Origin: Thermothelomyces thermophilus ATCC 42464
Lineage: Eukaryota > Ascomycota > Sordariomycetes > Sordariales > Chaetomiaceae
Direction of reading: 5' to 3'
Length of the DNA stretch: 64,000 bases
Assembly: GCF_000226095.1 (NCBI RefSeq)
Contig: NC_016477.1
Span: 248,001 to 312,000 of the forward strand
Below the pieces are notes generated by a model. It saw only the letters and a list, made by a program, of their open reading frames with translations. It ran no database searches and was not told where the DNA came from. The translations under genes and the position numbers were made by a program. This document shows positions 21,382 to 30,829 of the stretch, piece by piece. The first letter of the stretch is position 1. The number at the start of each line of letters is the position of its first letter.

Positions 21382-22380
21382 TCAGCGTTTTTTCTTCGTC
21401 TTCTTCCCCTTGTTGCCCTTCTTCGGTTTCGACTTCGCCTCGTCCGGATACCGGTTGGCATGCTCCACGTCGAACGCCGGCTTGTGTTTCCTGAACAGCA
21501 ACATTGCAACCCGCGCATCCTCTAAACTCGAGTGTTTCCCCGCCTGGATCTCGACGCCCAGCAGCTCCCGCGCCAAAACCCGCAGCGCGGGCTTCGGCCC
21601 GTTCCCGTACTTCCTAAACCCGGAGAACTTGGCCGTGTCCCGGATCATCTTGCCCGGGTGGTCCAACTCCAACACCCGCAGATCGTGCTTGACGTCGTGT
21701 CCCACCACAATCCGCCCTTTCAGAAGCTCGGAAATCTGCGCCTGAACCTCGTCGAATGTCCTTGCGTTTGCCATGTGCTTCGGTGCCACGCCACTGACAT
21801 GGGTCCGCCAGTCGACCACGCGTCGGCGCGGCTTCACGTAAGAATCGTAAACCTGCTTCCCGTGGAAGTCCACCACGCTTACCCTCGCCAGCTCATCTTC
21901 ATACCCGCCGTCTCCCACCCCGACCATCTCGCAGTCGATGGCGATATACTTGCCAACCTGGACCTCAGGGGCTAGTCCTTCATTTGGGCGGCCCGGGTTG
22001 TCCGTCGAGAGCAGGGAGTTGGCTTGGAGGCCGAGGCCATAAGCTTCCGCTATGGACTCTGGCGAGATGTCGTTGTCCGCTGCCCAGACGGCGAGCGAGG
22101 GCGAGATGCCGTGTTTGGGGGGTACGGCGTCAATCTTGGAGGATTGCGTGTTGCCCATCGACGGTTTGGCTTTGGGCTGGTCACCTTTTGAGGAATCCCT
22201 CGACAGCTGAGCCGGTTTCCGCCCCCGGTCCTGCTGCTGCTTCCTTCTTTTCTTCGGCCCTTCCTTGGCCTGGTCAGGAACGCTGTCGTCCGCTTTTCGT
22301 TTCGGTGCTGCAGGCTTCGAGGCCGACTCGGCCTTGATCTTGGCTTGCAGCTTTTTCCAATTTGCCGAAAGTTCTATCAT
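21382..22380 (-). CDS. rex4: REX4-type RNA exonuclease (DEDDh)
   Basis: A 3'-5' exonuclease involved in pre-rRNA processing in yeast, expected in the nucleolus. Single exon, 332 aa, starting at an ATG. The N-terminal 130 residues are basic and disordered (KKRRKQQQ). The exonuclease domain begins at YIAIDCEMVG with Asp149 and Glu151. It continues through VYDSYVKPRRRVVDWRTHVSG and GHDVKHDL (Asp233), to HSSLEDARVAM with His283 and Asp288, completing the DEDDh set. The C-terminal tail is lysine-rich, a probable nuclear/nucleolar targeting tail. It is divergent from esa1 and convergent with the CFA-synthase-like gene. Confidence 0.92.
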   Translation of the reverse strand: MIELSANWKKLQAKIKAESASKPAAPKRKADDSVPDQAKEGPKKRRKQQQDRGRKPAQLSRDSSKGDQPKAKPSMGNTQSSKIDAVPPKHGISPSLAVWAADNDISPESIAEAYGLGLQANSLLSTDNPGRPNEGLAPEVQVGKYIAIDCEMVGVGDGGYEDELARVSVVDFHGKQVYDSYVKPRRRVVDWRTHVSGVAPKHMANARTFDEVQAQISELLKGRIVVGHDVKHDLRVLELDHPGKMIRDTAKFSGFRKYGNGPKPALRVLARELLGVEIQAGKHSSLEDARVAMLLFRKHKPAFDVEHANRYPDEAKSKPKKGNKGKKTKKKR

Positions 22381-22743
22381 TGCGGCTCAACTGTTGGTAA
22401 TTCCTGTAAAATTGTGCATCATTCTTGGTTGTGTTGTTTTGTGTTGTTGGTGGTGTTGGTGTTGTTCAGGCAAGATCATCGATGAAGTTCGAGAAGAGAC
22501 GGAGCGGGTCTGCAGCAAATGCCTGGGATGCCACCGCATGTGAAGTGGGGCGCTGCTTGCGTTCCTGCGCAAGGGGCTAGCGCGCCCGCTGGAAAGCCAT
22601 CAAGGTTCTGGGACCCACTCAAATTTGCTTAACGGGGATTTCTGCCCCTCCAACGCTCCCACGCTCCCAAAGCCAAAACACTCGAACTTCCCGTTCAGCA
22701 TCAAGTGTCATCACGAATCGCCGTTATTCCATCAACATTCATC
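22381..22743. promoter_or_regulatory. Divergent promoter region rex4 / esa1
   Basis: 363 bp between divergent ATGs. It contains a short TTG/GTTG-rich run near 22430-22470. Promoter role is inferred from position only. Confidence 0.4.
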
Positions 22744-24310
22744 ATGAGTCCGGGCGCTACTAACGGAGAAGCCGAGGTCGGATCAAATGAACCAATGCAG
22801 AAGAGCAAGGCGACGCCCGATACGCTCAAGTACGTTTCGACTGGTGGACGCGAGTCGAGTCGCTTTCTGGCCATAACTAACTGCATCGCATCGCAGGATC
22901 GGATGCATCGCCCTCGTCACCAAAGATGGGCAACCACGGCGCGCCGAGATCCTCAGCATAAGGGAAACCAAAAGTGGCAAGCAATTCTATTGCAACTTTG
23001 ATAACTTCAACAAGCGATTAGACGAATGGGTTACGGTTGATAGGATCGACTTCGATCAGGATGTTGAGTGGCCCAACCCGGACAAAGACAAACTGAAGGA
23101 CGCCAAGAACAAGAAGACGGGAGCGGTATCCAAAAAGTCACAACCATCGAAGAAGACGCAGAAGAGAATTGGCAAGCGGGAGCAGTCCGTCGCGTCAGAA
23201 GGCCAGACACCACATCAGTGGACCGAGTCTGCCGACGGGCAAAACAAGCCAGATGGGGAAGACGGAGCGAATGCGAGCTTAGAGGTCGGGGCCACGCCCG
23301 GCGTCGGCCCCGACGAGATGGAACTGGACGAGGACGAGACGCCGGCCAGCGCCGCCAAGAAAGAAAAGGCGCAGCCGTTCAGCCGCGAGCAGGAGATCGA
23401 GAAGTTGCGGACCTCGGGCTCTATGACGCAGAATCCCGCCGAGATTTCCCGCATCCGGAACATCAACAAGGTAGAGTTCGGGCGGTACGTGCTCTTTCCT
23501 TGGTACTTCTCGCCATATCCAGAGGCCTTCAGCCAGGAGGACTGCATCTATATCTGCGAGTTCTGCCTGAGCTACTTCGGCAACCTGAAATCCTTCACGC
23601 GACACCGCACAAAGTGCACACTACAACATCCGCCGGGGAACGAGATCTACCGGGACGATTTCATATCATTTTTCGAGATTGACGGCAGGCGGCAGCGGAC
23701 ATGGTGCCGGAACCTGTGTCTCCTATGCAAGATGTTTTTGGACCACAAGACGCTTTACTACGATGTGGATCCCTTCCTCTTCTATGTCATGACGTCTAGG
23801 GACGAGAAGGGGTCGCACATCATTGGTTTCTTCTCCAAAGAGAAAGAGAGTGCGGACGGATACAACGTGGCCTGTATCCTGACACTACCACCGTACCAGC
23901 GCAAGGGGTACGGTCGGCTGCTCATCCAGTTCTCGTACGAGCTATCCAAGATCGAGGGCAAGCTCGGGTCGCCCGAGAAGCCGCTTTCTGATCTGGGTCT
24001 GCTGAGTTACCGGCAATACTGGGCGGAGAACATCATTGATCTGCTGCTTGGATACAGCGAGAGCGGGGAGAAGTGCACGATTGAGACCATTGCAACACGG
24101 CTCGCCATGACGACCCAGGACGTCGAGCACACCCTGCAGGCGCTCAAGATGCAGGTGTACCACAAAGGGGAGCACAAAATCGTGATACCAGAGAAGCTCC
24201 TGAAGCAGCGGGAGAAGTCGAGAGCGAAGCAGAAGCGCGTGATCGACCCGTCGAGGATCCAGTGGAAACCTCCGGTCTTCACTGCGGCCAACAGGACATG
24301 GGGATGGTAG
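22744..24310 (+). CDS. esa1: MYST histone acetyltransferase Esa1 (NuA4 catalytic subunit)
   Basis: Catalytic subunit of NuA4, acetylating histones H4 and H2A. Exons are 22744-22829 and 22897-24310 (1500 nt, 499 aa). An N-terminal chromo-barrel (about residues 29-85) contains REAEIL-type spacing with FYCNFDNFNKRLDEWVT. The MYST zinc finger has Cys249, Cys252, His265 and Cys269. The acetyltransferase core includes the autoacetylated-lysine region DHKTLYYDVDPFLFYVM (Lys about 313), NVACILTLPPYQRKGYG with the catalytic-site Cys355, and GSPEKPLSDLG with the catalytic Glu389. The C-terminus ends with the expected NRTWGW-type tail. The acidic/charged linker between chromo-barrel and MYST domain is long but usual for fungi. 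The first exon-intron junction uses GTACGT. Confidence 0.95.
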
Positions 24311-24319
24311 TCGTGTAAA

Positions 24320-24690
24320 ACGCGTTGTTTGCTACCAATTATTGTTGGACGAGTTGGAAAGAGTAGGCGCTGGATTCATATACCCATTGATGACATTCAG
24401 ATTTGCAGCAGGAGTGGACCCCTTCTATAGAGACGCGAATTACCTAGTGTGCAGTTGATTGCGCTCTTCAGTTAATCCGTTCTCCGCATGTATCCCGAGT
24501 TGTATGTACGAATACATACAATTGAATCAGTGAATTACGGTTTATCGTATGTATGTACAAATGAACCGCATTTACGGAGTATCGTCTTATCCATCTACTG
24601 TGTAATGGGACAATTAAATGAGACCCACTTATTTCGCGTTTCCCAGCGCGTTCTGTCGCGGCCCCGCGTTTTCTCGCGTTTTCTCGACTT
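24320..24690 (+). promoter_or_regulatory. mcm6 upstream region with MCB/CGCG-type motifs
   Basis: An exact ACGCGT (MCB core) is at 24320-24325. A cluster of CGCG-containing motifs, including TTTCGCG at 24632-24638 and repeated CGCGTTTTC, is at about 24632-24690, within 150 bp of the mcm6 ATG. MBF/DSC1 complexes bind such sites and drive G1/S genes, MCM genes among them, in yeasts. Function here is inference. Confidence 0.45.
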
Positions 24691-24779
24691 GTGATTTTGG
24701 ACCCGAACCATTCCTCGCCCAACCCCAACTGCCTCTTGACCCCTCAACACCAGGCTGCCGCGCAATCGAGGTCGTGGCA

Positions 24780-27700
24780 ATGGCGACACCCGCAGTAACT
24801 TCCAGCGATGCTGGGTTCATGACGTCGGACGGTCCCGGGTCGAGGACCCCCCGCGCCGGACGACTGCCCGGTTCGTCGAGCGGAAGCAGACCCGCAGTGC
24901 CCCCTTCCGAGAGCCTCGCACTCAGCGATGGCGAGGCAGAGGGCTTCGCCGATGACCAGGTACCGGTCCGCGCCCGGCCGACCGATCCAGCCAACATTCC
25001 CCGCGTCGAGGACAAGATCGGCCTCATCATTCAGGAGTCCTTTGAGAACTTCATCGAGGGGTGGGTGGCCCTCCTCTTTTTCATGTTTTTTTTTTTTTTT
25101 GGTTTTGGTTTTGGTTTTGATTTTGGTTTTGGCTCTGGTTTGGATTGATCCCTCGTGTCTGTTTTATGTTGTTGACCCGTACGTGCGCACAGGTACGTCG
25201 AGAGCCCAAATGCTTCCGGGCAGCCGACCTCTAGCGCCGTCACCACCGACAAGTATTACGTTGCCCAGATCCACGGCATGCGCACCTACCAGCTATCCAC
25301 CTTCTACGTCGACTACAAGCACCTCGAGAGCTGGCACAACGGTGCCCTGGCCGCGGGCATCATGGAGTCCTACTACCGCTTCCTCCCCTTCTTGACGGCC
25401 GCGCTGCACAACATGATCGCCAAGTACGAGCCGCAGTACTTCCGCGAGCACCGCCAGCCGACCGCCTCGAGCCAGCAGCACAGCTCGGGCGCCAGCAACA
25501 TGGGCTCGGCCAGCCAGAGCGAGCTGAGCAGCAAGACGGCCAACCAGCAGACCGACAAGCTCTTCTCCATCGCCTTCTACAACCTCCCTCTCGTGTCGCG
25601 CATCCGCGCGCTGCGGGCCCGCAACATCGGCCAGCTGCTCTCCATCAGCGGCACCGTCACCCGCACCTCCGAGGTCCGCCCGGAGCTGGCCCTCGCTACC
25701 TTTGTGTGCGAGGCCTGCCGCAGCGTGGTGCCTGATGTGGAACAGACCTTCCGCTATACCGAGCCGACGCAGTGCCCCAACGCCACCTGCCTGAACCGGA
25801 CGGCGTGGCGGCTGGACATCCGGCAGAGCACGTTTGTCGACTGGCAGAAGGTGCGCGTGCAGGAGAACAGCAGCGAGATCCCCACGGGAAGCATGCCGCG
25901 GACGATAGATGTCATTCTGCGCGGCGAGATGGTCGACCGGGCCAAGGCCGGCGAGAAGTGCATCTTCACGGGCGCCCTGATCGTGGTGCCCGACGTCAGC
26001 CAGCTGGGTCTGCCCGGCCTGCGGAGGGTGGCCGTCCGCGACGACCGCAGCGCCGACGCCGGCGGCAGCGGCGTGAGCGGCCTCAAGGCGCTGGGCGTCC
26101 GCGACCTGACCTACCGACTCGCCTTCCTCGCCTGCATGGTGAGCTCGGACGTTTCGGCCCTCGGCGCCTCGGGCGAGGCGCAGATCGTGGACGTGGTCGG
26201 CGCCATGACGGCCGGCAGCAACCTCGAGACGGCCGAGACGGTCAAGGAGGTCCAGGACGCCGTGCTCGCGTCCTACACGCAAGAGGAGATCGCGGACCTC
26301 CGGGCCATGGTGCACAGCGACCGCATCTACAGCCGCCTGGTGCAGTCGCTGGCGCCCATGGTGTACGGGCACGAGATCGTCAAGAAGGGCATCCTCCTGC
26401 AGCTCCTGTCGGGGGTGAGCAAGACCACCCCGGAGGGCATGCAGCTCCGCGGCGACATCAACATCTGCATCGTCGGCGATCCGTCGACCTCCAAGTCCCA
26501 GTTCCTCAAGTACGTCTGCAACTTTGCGCCCCGCGCCGTCTACACCTCGGGCAAGGCCTCCTCCGCCGCCGGTCTCACCGCGGCCGTGGTCAAGGACGAG
26601 GAGACGGGCGAGTTCACCATCGAGGCCGGCGCGCTGATGCTCGCCGACAACGGCATCTGCTGCATCGACGAGTTCGACAAGATGGACATGGCCGACCAGG
26701 TGGCCATCCACGAGGCCATGGAGCAGCAGACCATCTCCATCGCCAAGGCGGGCATCCAGGCGACCCTCAACGCGCGCACCTCCATCCTGGCCGCGGCCAA
26801 CCCGGTGGGCGGGCGGTACAACCGCAAGACGACGCTGCGCGCCAACATCAACATGTCGGCCCCCATCATGTCCCGCTTCGACCTCTTCTTCGTCATCCTC
26901 GACGAGTGCAACGAGCAGGTGGACCGCCACCTGGCCGAGCACATCGTCGGCATCCACCAGAACCGCGACGCCGCCATCGCCCCGGAGTTCTCCACCGAGC
27001 AGCTGCAGCGCTACATCCGCTTCGCCCGCACCTTCCGGCCCGAGTTCACCGAGGAGGCCAAGGAGGTGCTGGTGCAGCGGTACAAGGACCTGCGCGCCGA
27101 CGACGCCCAGGGCGGCGTCGGCCGCAACAGCTACCGCATCACCGTCCGCCAGCTCGAGAGCATGATCCGCCTGTCCGAGGCCATCGCCAAGGCCAACTGC
27201 GTCGAGGACATCACGCCCGAGTTCGTCAACGAGGCCTACCACCTGCTCCGGCAGAGCATCATCTCCGTCGAGCACGACGACGTCGAGGTCGACGAGGACG
27301 AGGACGAGGACGAGGACGGACAGACGCTGAGGCGGGCGGCGGACGCCGCCTCGGGCGTTCCTGCTACGGATGGGGACGGGGACGGGGACGAGCCGATGGA
27401 GGAGGAGGGGGACGGCGAGAGACAGGCATCGACAGGGCCGTCTGCTGCTGGACAGCAGCAGCAGCAGCAGCAGCGACAGAGGGAGAAGCAGACCATCTCG
27501 TACGACAAGTACATCAGCATGGTCAACCTGCTCGTGTCCAAGGTGGCCGAGGACGAGACGTCGGGGAGCGGGGAGGGAATCGAGGGCGACGCGCTGATCC
27601 AGTGGTATCTGGAGCAAAAAGAGGAGGAGCTGCAGAACGAGGAGGACTACAACAACGAGATGGCGCTGGCCCGGAAGGTGCTCAAGAAGATGGTCAAGGT

Positions 27701-27964
27701 TTGTGCTCTCTCTTCGTTTCTTTTCTTTTTTTTTCCTTCCTTTTTCTTTGCTCTTCCCCCCCCCCCCCTTCGTTTCTTCCTTTTTACAATATTTCCTTCC
27801 TTCTCATCTGCCAAACAAAAGATGCTAACGATGACCAGGACAACATCCTCATGGCAATCCGCGGCCAAGGCATGACGGATGCGGATGCCGGCGAGGGCAG
27901 CTCGGCGCAGGCGGCGCAGATCGTCTACGTGCTCCACCCCAACTGTGCCGTGGAGGAGTTCTAA
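24780..27964 (+). CDS. mcm6: MCM6, replicative helicase subunit
   Basis: Subunit of the hexameric MCM2-7 helicase that unwinds DNA at replication forks. Exons are 24780-25060, 25193-27698 and 27839-27964 (2913 nt, 970 aa). A C4 zinc finger uses Cys266, Cys269, Cys288 and Cys293. The segments DWQKVRVQENSSEIPTGSMP and GVSGLKALGVRDLTY are diagnostic for MCM6 rather than other MCMs. The AAA+ core has Walker A GDPSTSKSQ (from 522), Walker B DEFDKM (from about 585) and the arginine finger SRFDLF (Arg655). The C-terminal winged-helix end has IYVL-like VYVLHPNCAVEEF. An acidic and Gln-rich linker precedes it. A further in-frame ATG exists at 24618, but the 24780 start matches the expected disordered N-terminus better. 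Confidence 0.95.
25081..25146 (+). repeat. T-tract and (TTTTGG)n repeat in mcm6 intron 1
   Basis: A T-run followed by repeated TTTTGG-like units inside the first mcm6 intron (25061-25192). It is G/T-rich in the transcript and could fold as a two-tier G-quadruplex; that is inference. Confidence 0.6.
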
Positions 27965-28290
27965 GAGAGGGTATGGGACTGCGAGTGGTGATTATCAAAT
28001 CAACGACGGGGTTTATGGATGGGCCAAATCGTGTTAGCAGACTTAGAGCGAGGTTTGTGGGCGTCCGGAGTTTCTGGGTTGTAGCTGTCGCATAGATCAT
28101 GAGCCGGTTGGGATGGTAAAGTTAGTAAATAGGGAAATCTGCGCCGAATAACGCTTTGAGTTCATATCGCAAGGAAGTATAAGCTTGACCTAACTTATGT
28201 GGCCGCTGCTACCTGAACAGTTTCAAGGGCGCCACAGGTGAATGAATGGCTACGCACTCTACATGAATCTCTCACAATATACACCCAAAG
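27965..28290. other. Convergent 3' region mcm6 / deacetylase
   Basis: 326 bp between two facing stop codons. It should hold both 3' UTRs; nothing else recognised. Confidence 0.5.
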
Positions 28291-30829
28291 TCACCCTTCC
28301 TCCTCGTCCTCCAGAGGCGGCGCGTTGGGATCCTCCATGCACTGATCGACCCTCATCAGCCGCTTGCCGGTGGCCTTGGCCACCTCGATGAACTCGGGCA
28401 GCAGCTCGACGGTCGAGTTGTAGAGGTAGTGCATGACGACCAGGTTGCCGCCGGCGGCGACGTCGCGCTTGAAGGCGTCGAGCTGCTTCTCGGGCGTGTC
28501 CGACTCGGCCCACAGCCAGTCCTCCACGTCGACGCTCCACTGGACCAGGTACGGGTTGGCGTCTTCCAGGTTGGCGGCCAGGCGCTGGCGCATGCGGGCG
28601 CCCTCGGTGCCGAAGGGCGGGCGGAAGTAGTTGGTGTGGACCGGGTTGTTGTTGTTGTTGTTGTTGGGAGAGCCGTCGCCAAAGACCTGGCGGACGGCGC
28701 CGATGTCGTTGGCGTACTCCCAGTCGATGGCCGCGTCGCTCGGGAGGCCCTCGAGCGGCGGGTGTGTGTACGAGTGCAGGGCGATCTGGTGCCCGCGGGC
28801 GGCCATGGTCTTGTACATGTCGGCCAGCCCGTTGGTCCGGTCGAGCAGGGGCAGGCCGACGGTGAAGAAGGTGACGGGGATGTCGGCCTGCTGGACGATC
28901 TCCATGACGCGCGGGGCCAGCGCCGGGTCGCCGTCGTCGATGGCGAAGGCGAACGAGTCGGGCCGCGTGCACGAGAAGACGAGCCGGCCCGAGGCCAGCT
29001 TGGGCGGGACGCCCGGCCAGTCCTCGGGCAGCTCGTCGACGATCTCCATCTTGGTCAGCCTGGTCGGCTCGGTGCCGTAGAAGCCCTTGAGGGCGAACCC
29101 GATGACGCGCGTGAGGTCGACGGCGAAGTGGTTGATGGGGATGTACATGTCGCTGGCGGTGGCGTAGCGCGCCGCCTCGAGCGAGTCCCACGTCTCCGGA
29201 TACGGCTTGACGTCCGGGTCGCAGACGGCGTTGTGCTGCTGCAGGGCGACGCTGAACTTGTTGCTGCCGGAGTAGGCGATGTGGAGGTAGCCGCCCGCGT
29301 AGCCGCCGAGGTCCAAGCACTTGTCGGTCAGCTGCGTGTTCCAGGCCAGGTCCGAGTCGTTGGTGCGAATGGTCATGACGTTGTTGCCGAAGGTGGTGGT
29401 GAGCCCCTCCTCGTCGGCGCCGTGCCACTGGCCCAGGTCGTTGGTCTCCGGATCACCGAAGGTGTCGATCACCATCGCCTTGGTCGGGGCCGGGGCTGCC
29501 GTCGTCGTGACCGTGATGGGCGGAGCCGTCGGGATCCCCGACGGCAGCTCGTACTCGGACGGGGTCGAGCCGCAGTAGAAGGACATGGGCCCGAACGTGA
29601 CGGGACCGGAGAAGTCGCCAAAGTAGATCATGGTGAGCCTGGTAGTGTCGACGTCGGCAAAGGCGGAGAAGGGGACCGAGTACAGCTTCTCGGTGCCGTC
29701 AAAGGTCCATCCCAGCTCGTCGGTCGACTGCGTGACGCTCTGCTCGTTTTGGGACCCGCACTTCGTCACGTACGCCAGCGTCACGGAGAAACTGGTCCCC
29801 CTCTTTGCCTGGACGGAGAAGGATATGCCGCCATACTGCTCGCTGGCGTCCAGGCAGCCGAACTGGCTGTAAAAGTACGAGTCGTCGTCCCTGGGCGTCA
29901 GCGTGACCCTGTTGTCGCTGACGACGACCGACGACATGGACTCGTCGTCGCTCGAGGTCTGCTCCATGGCGTTGTAGCCGAGGAAGGTCAGGCGGGACTG
30001 GGACGCCCAGTCGTCAATCAGCAGGTTGGAACACGTTGCCGGCGGAGAGGACACGGCAGGCGAGGAAGTTGTACTACCCTGGGATGACGTCGCAGTTGTT
30101 GCGGTCGGCTTGGTGGCAACCGCTGCTCCGTGTTAACTACCTATTCCGAGTCACTGAAGTCTGGCTCGGAGTTGCCTACTTGAGCTCTGGGAAGCAGAGC
30201 CGCCGCCGTCCCCTTCATCTCCTCCACCTCCACAGACGAGACTGACGTTGCCAACCGACCACTGGATCCCGTTCTCTGAGAAGGTGGACCAGGTCAGGCC
30301 GACGATTCCGTCGTAGTTTGGCGAGTCGTCCCACCCTTCGAGAGGGAGAGTGATGGTGTGCCGCTCGCCAGTCAGGTCGCCCACTTCAGTCCAAGAACTG
30401 TTGTAGACCCCCACTTCGTCGTCGCAGCTGGACGTGGTTTGCAGCTCAAATGCAAAGGAGCCGCCCTCGGGCCCCAGGACGGAGAACTGGATTGCGTTAT
30501 AGCCCTCGGTGTTGGCTTGCTGGCACGGGAACGACTCGTAAAAGTACGAGCCGTCATCTTTTGGGACGAAGACGACCTGTCCGGGGGACGCCGCGATGGC
30601 CGTCATGGTTCCATCGTCTAAGAGGACCTGTCAGCTGTTATTTCCGAGCGACTGAATGGGGTCCGGGTAGCTGGGCCTTACCCCCGTTTTCTGAACCAAG
30701 GTTGTTGAGGCCAGTCAGCCATGTTGTGAAGTCGTCAATGACTAGATCAGACGAGCACGCGGCATGAACACCGGTGGCGGCCAAGAGGCCAGCCACGCCG
30801 GCTACAAGATGACGGCGGTTTAGCAGCAT
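28291..30829 (-). CDS. Secreted NodB polysaccharide deacetylase with three N-terminal beta-repeat domains
   Basis: A predicted extracellular CE4 esterase, probably acting on chitin or a related N-acetylated glycan. Exons are 30829-30682, 30617-30180 and 30122-28291 (2418 nt, 805 aa). Residues 1-23 are a signal peptide (basic start, hydrophobic core, VHA cleavage). Two related domains follow, at about 24-170 and 225-380. Both open with a Cys plus IDD motif and share DDxSYFY-x3-C. A third, more diverged domain starts at about 412 (MVIDTFGDPETND). The linkers are Thr/Ser/Pro-rich. The NodB domain (about 575-780) keeps the metal and catalytic motifs: AIDDGDP (Asp591/592), HSYTHP (His645, His649), RPPFG, DVEDW (727-731) and VMHY (His760). 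An Asn run in the NodB domain comes from a (GTT/AAC)n tract near 28645-28665. The multi-repeat front half is unlike the chitin deacetylases I know. Confidence 0.87.

Noticed and set aside
10361-22380. Secondary-metabolite gene cluster
   Set aside because: An aminotransferase and a lipid methyltransferase lie near each other, but no PKS, NRPS, terpene synthase, transporter or cluster regulator is present.
24618-24779. N-terminal extension of MCM6 from an upstream in-frame ATG
   Set aside because: The extension overlaps the CGCG-rich promoter-like stretch and looks unlike MCM6 N-termini; the ATG at 24780 is preferred.
25081-25146. Interstitial telomere repeat
   Set aside because: The unit is TTTTGG-like, not the fungal TTAGGG, and it lies inside an intron.
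25293-27617. 774-aa open frame antisense to mcm6
   Set aside because: It mirrors the GC-rich codon bias of mcm6, is Val/Leu/Asp/Gly-rich without domain features, and is explained as a shadow frame.
25772-27964. 730-aa plus-strand frame overlapping mcm6
   Set aside because: Arg/Gly/Pro-rich alternative frame of the same exon; the MCM6 frame carries all helicase motifs.
28429-30087. 552-aa plus-strand frame opposite the deacetylase
   Set aside because: Antisense shadow of high-GC3 coding sequence with no domain or splice evidence.
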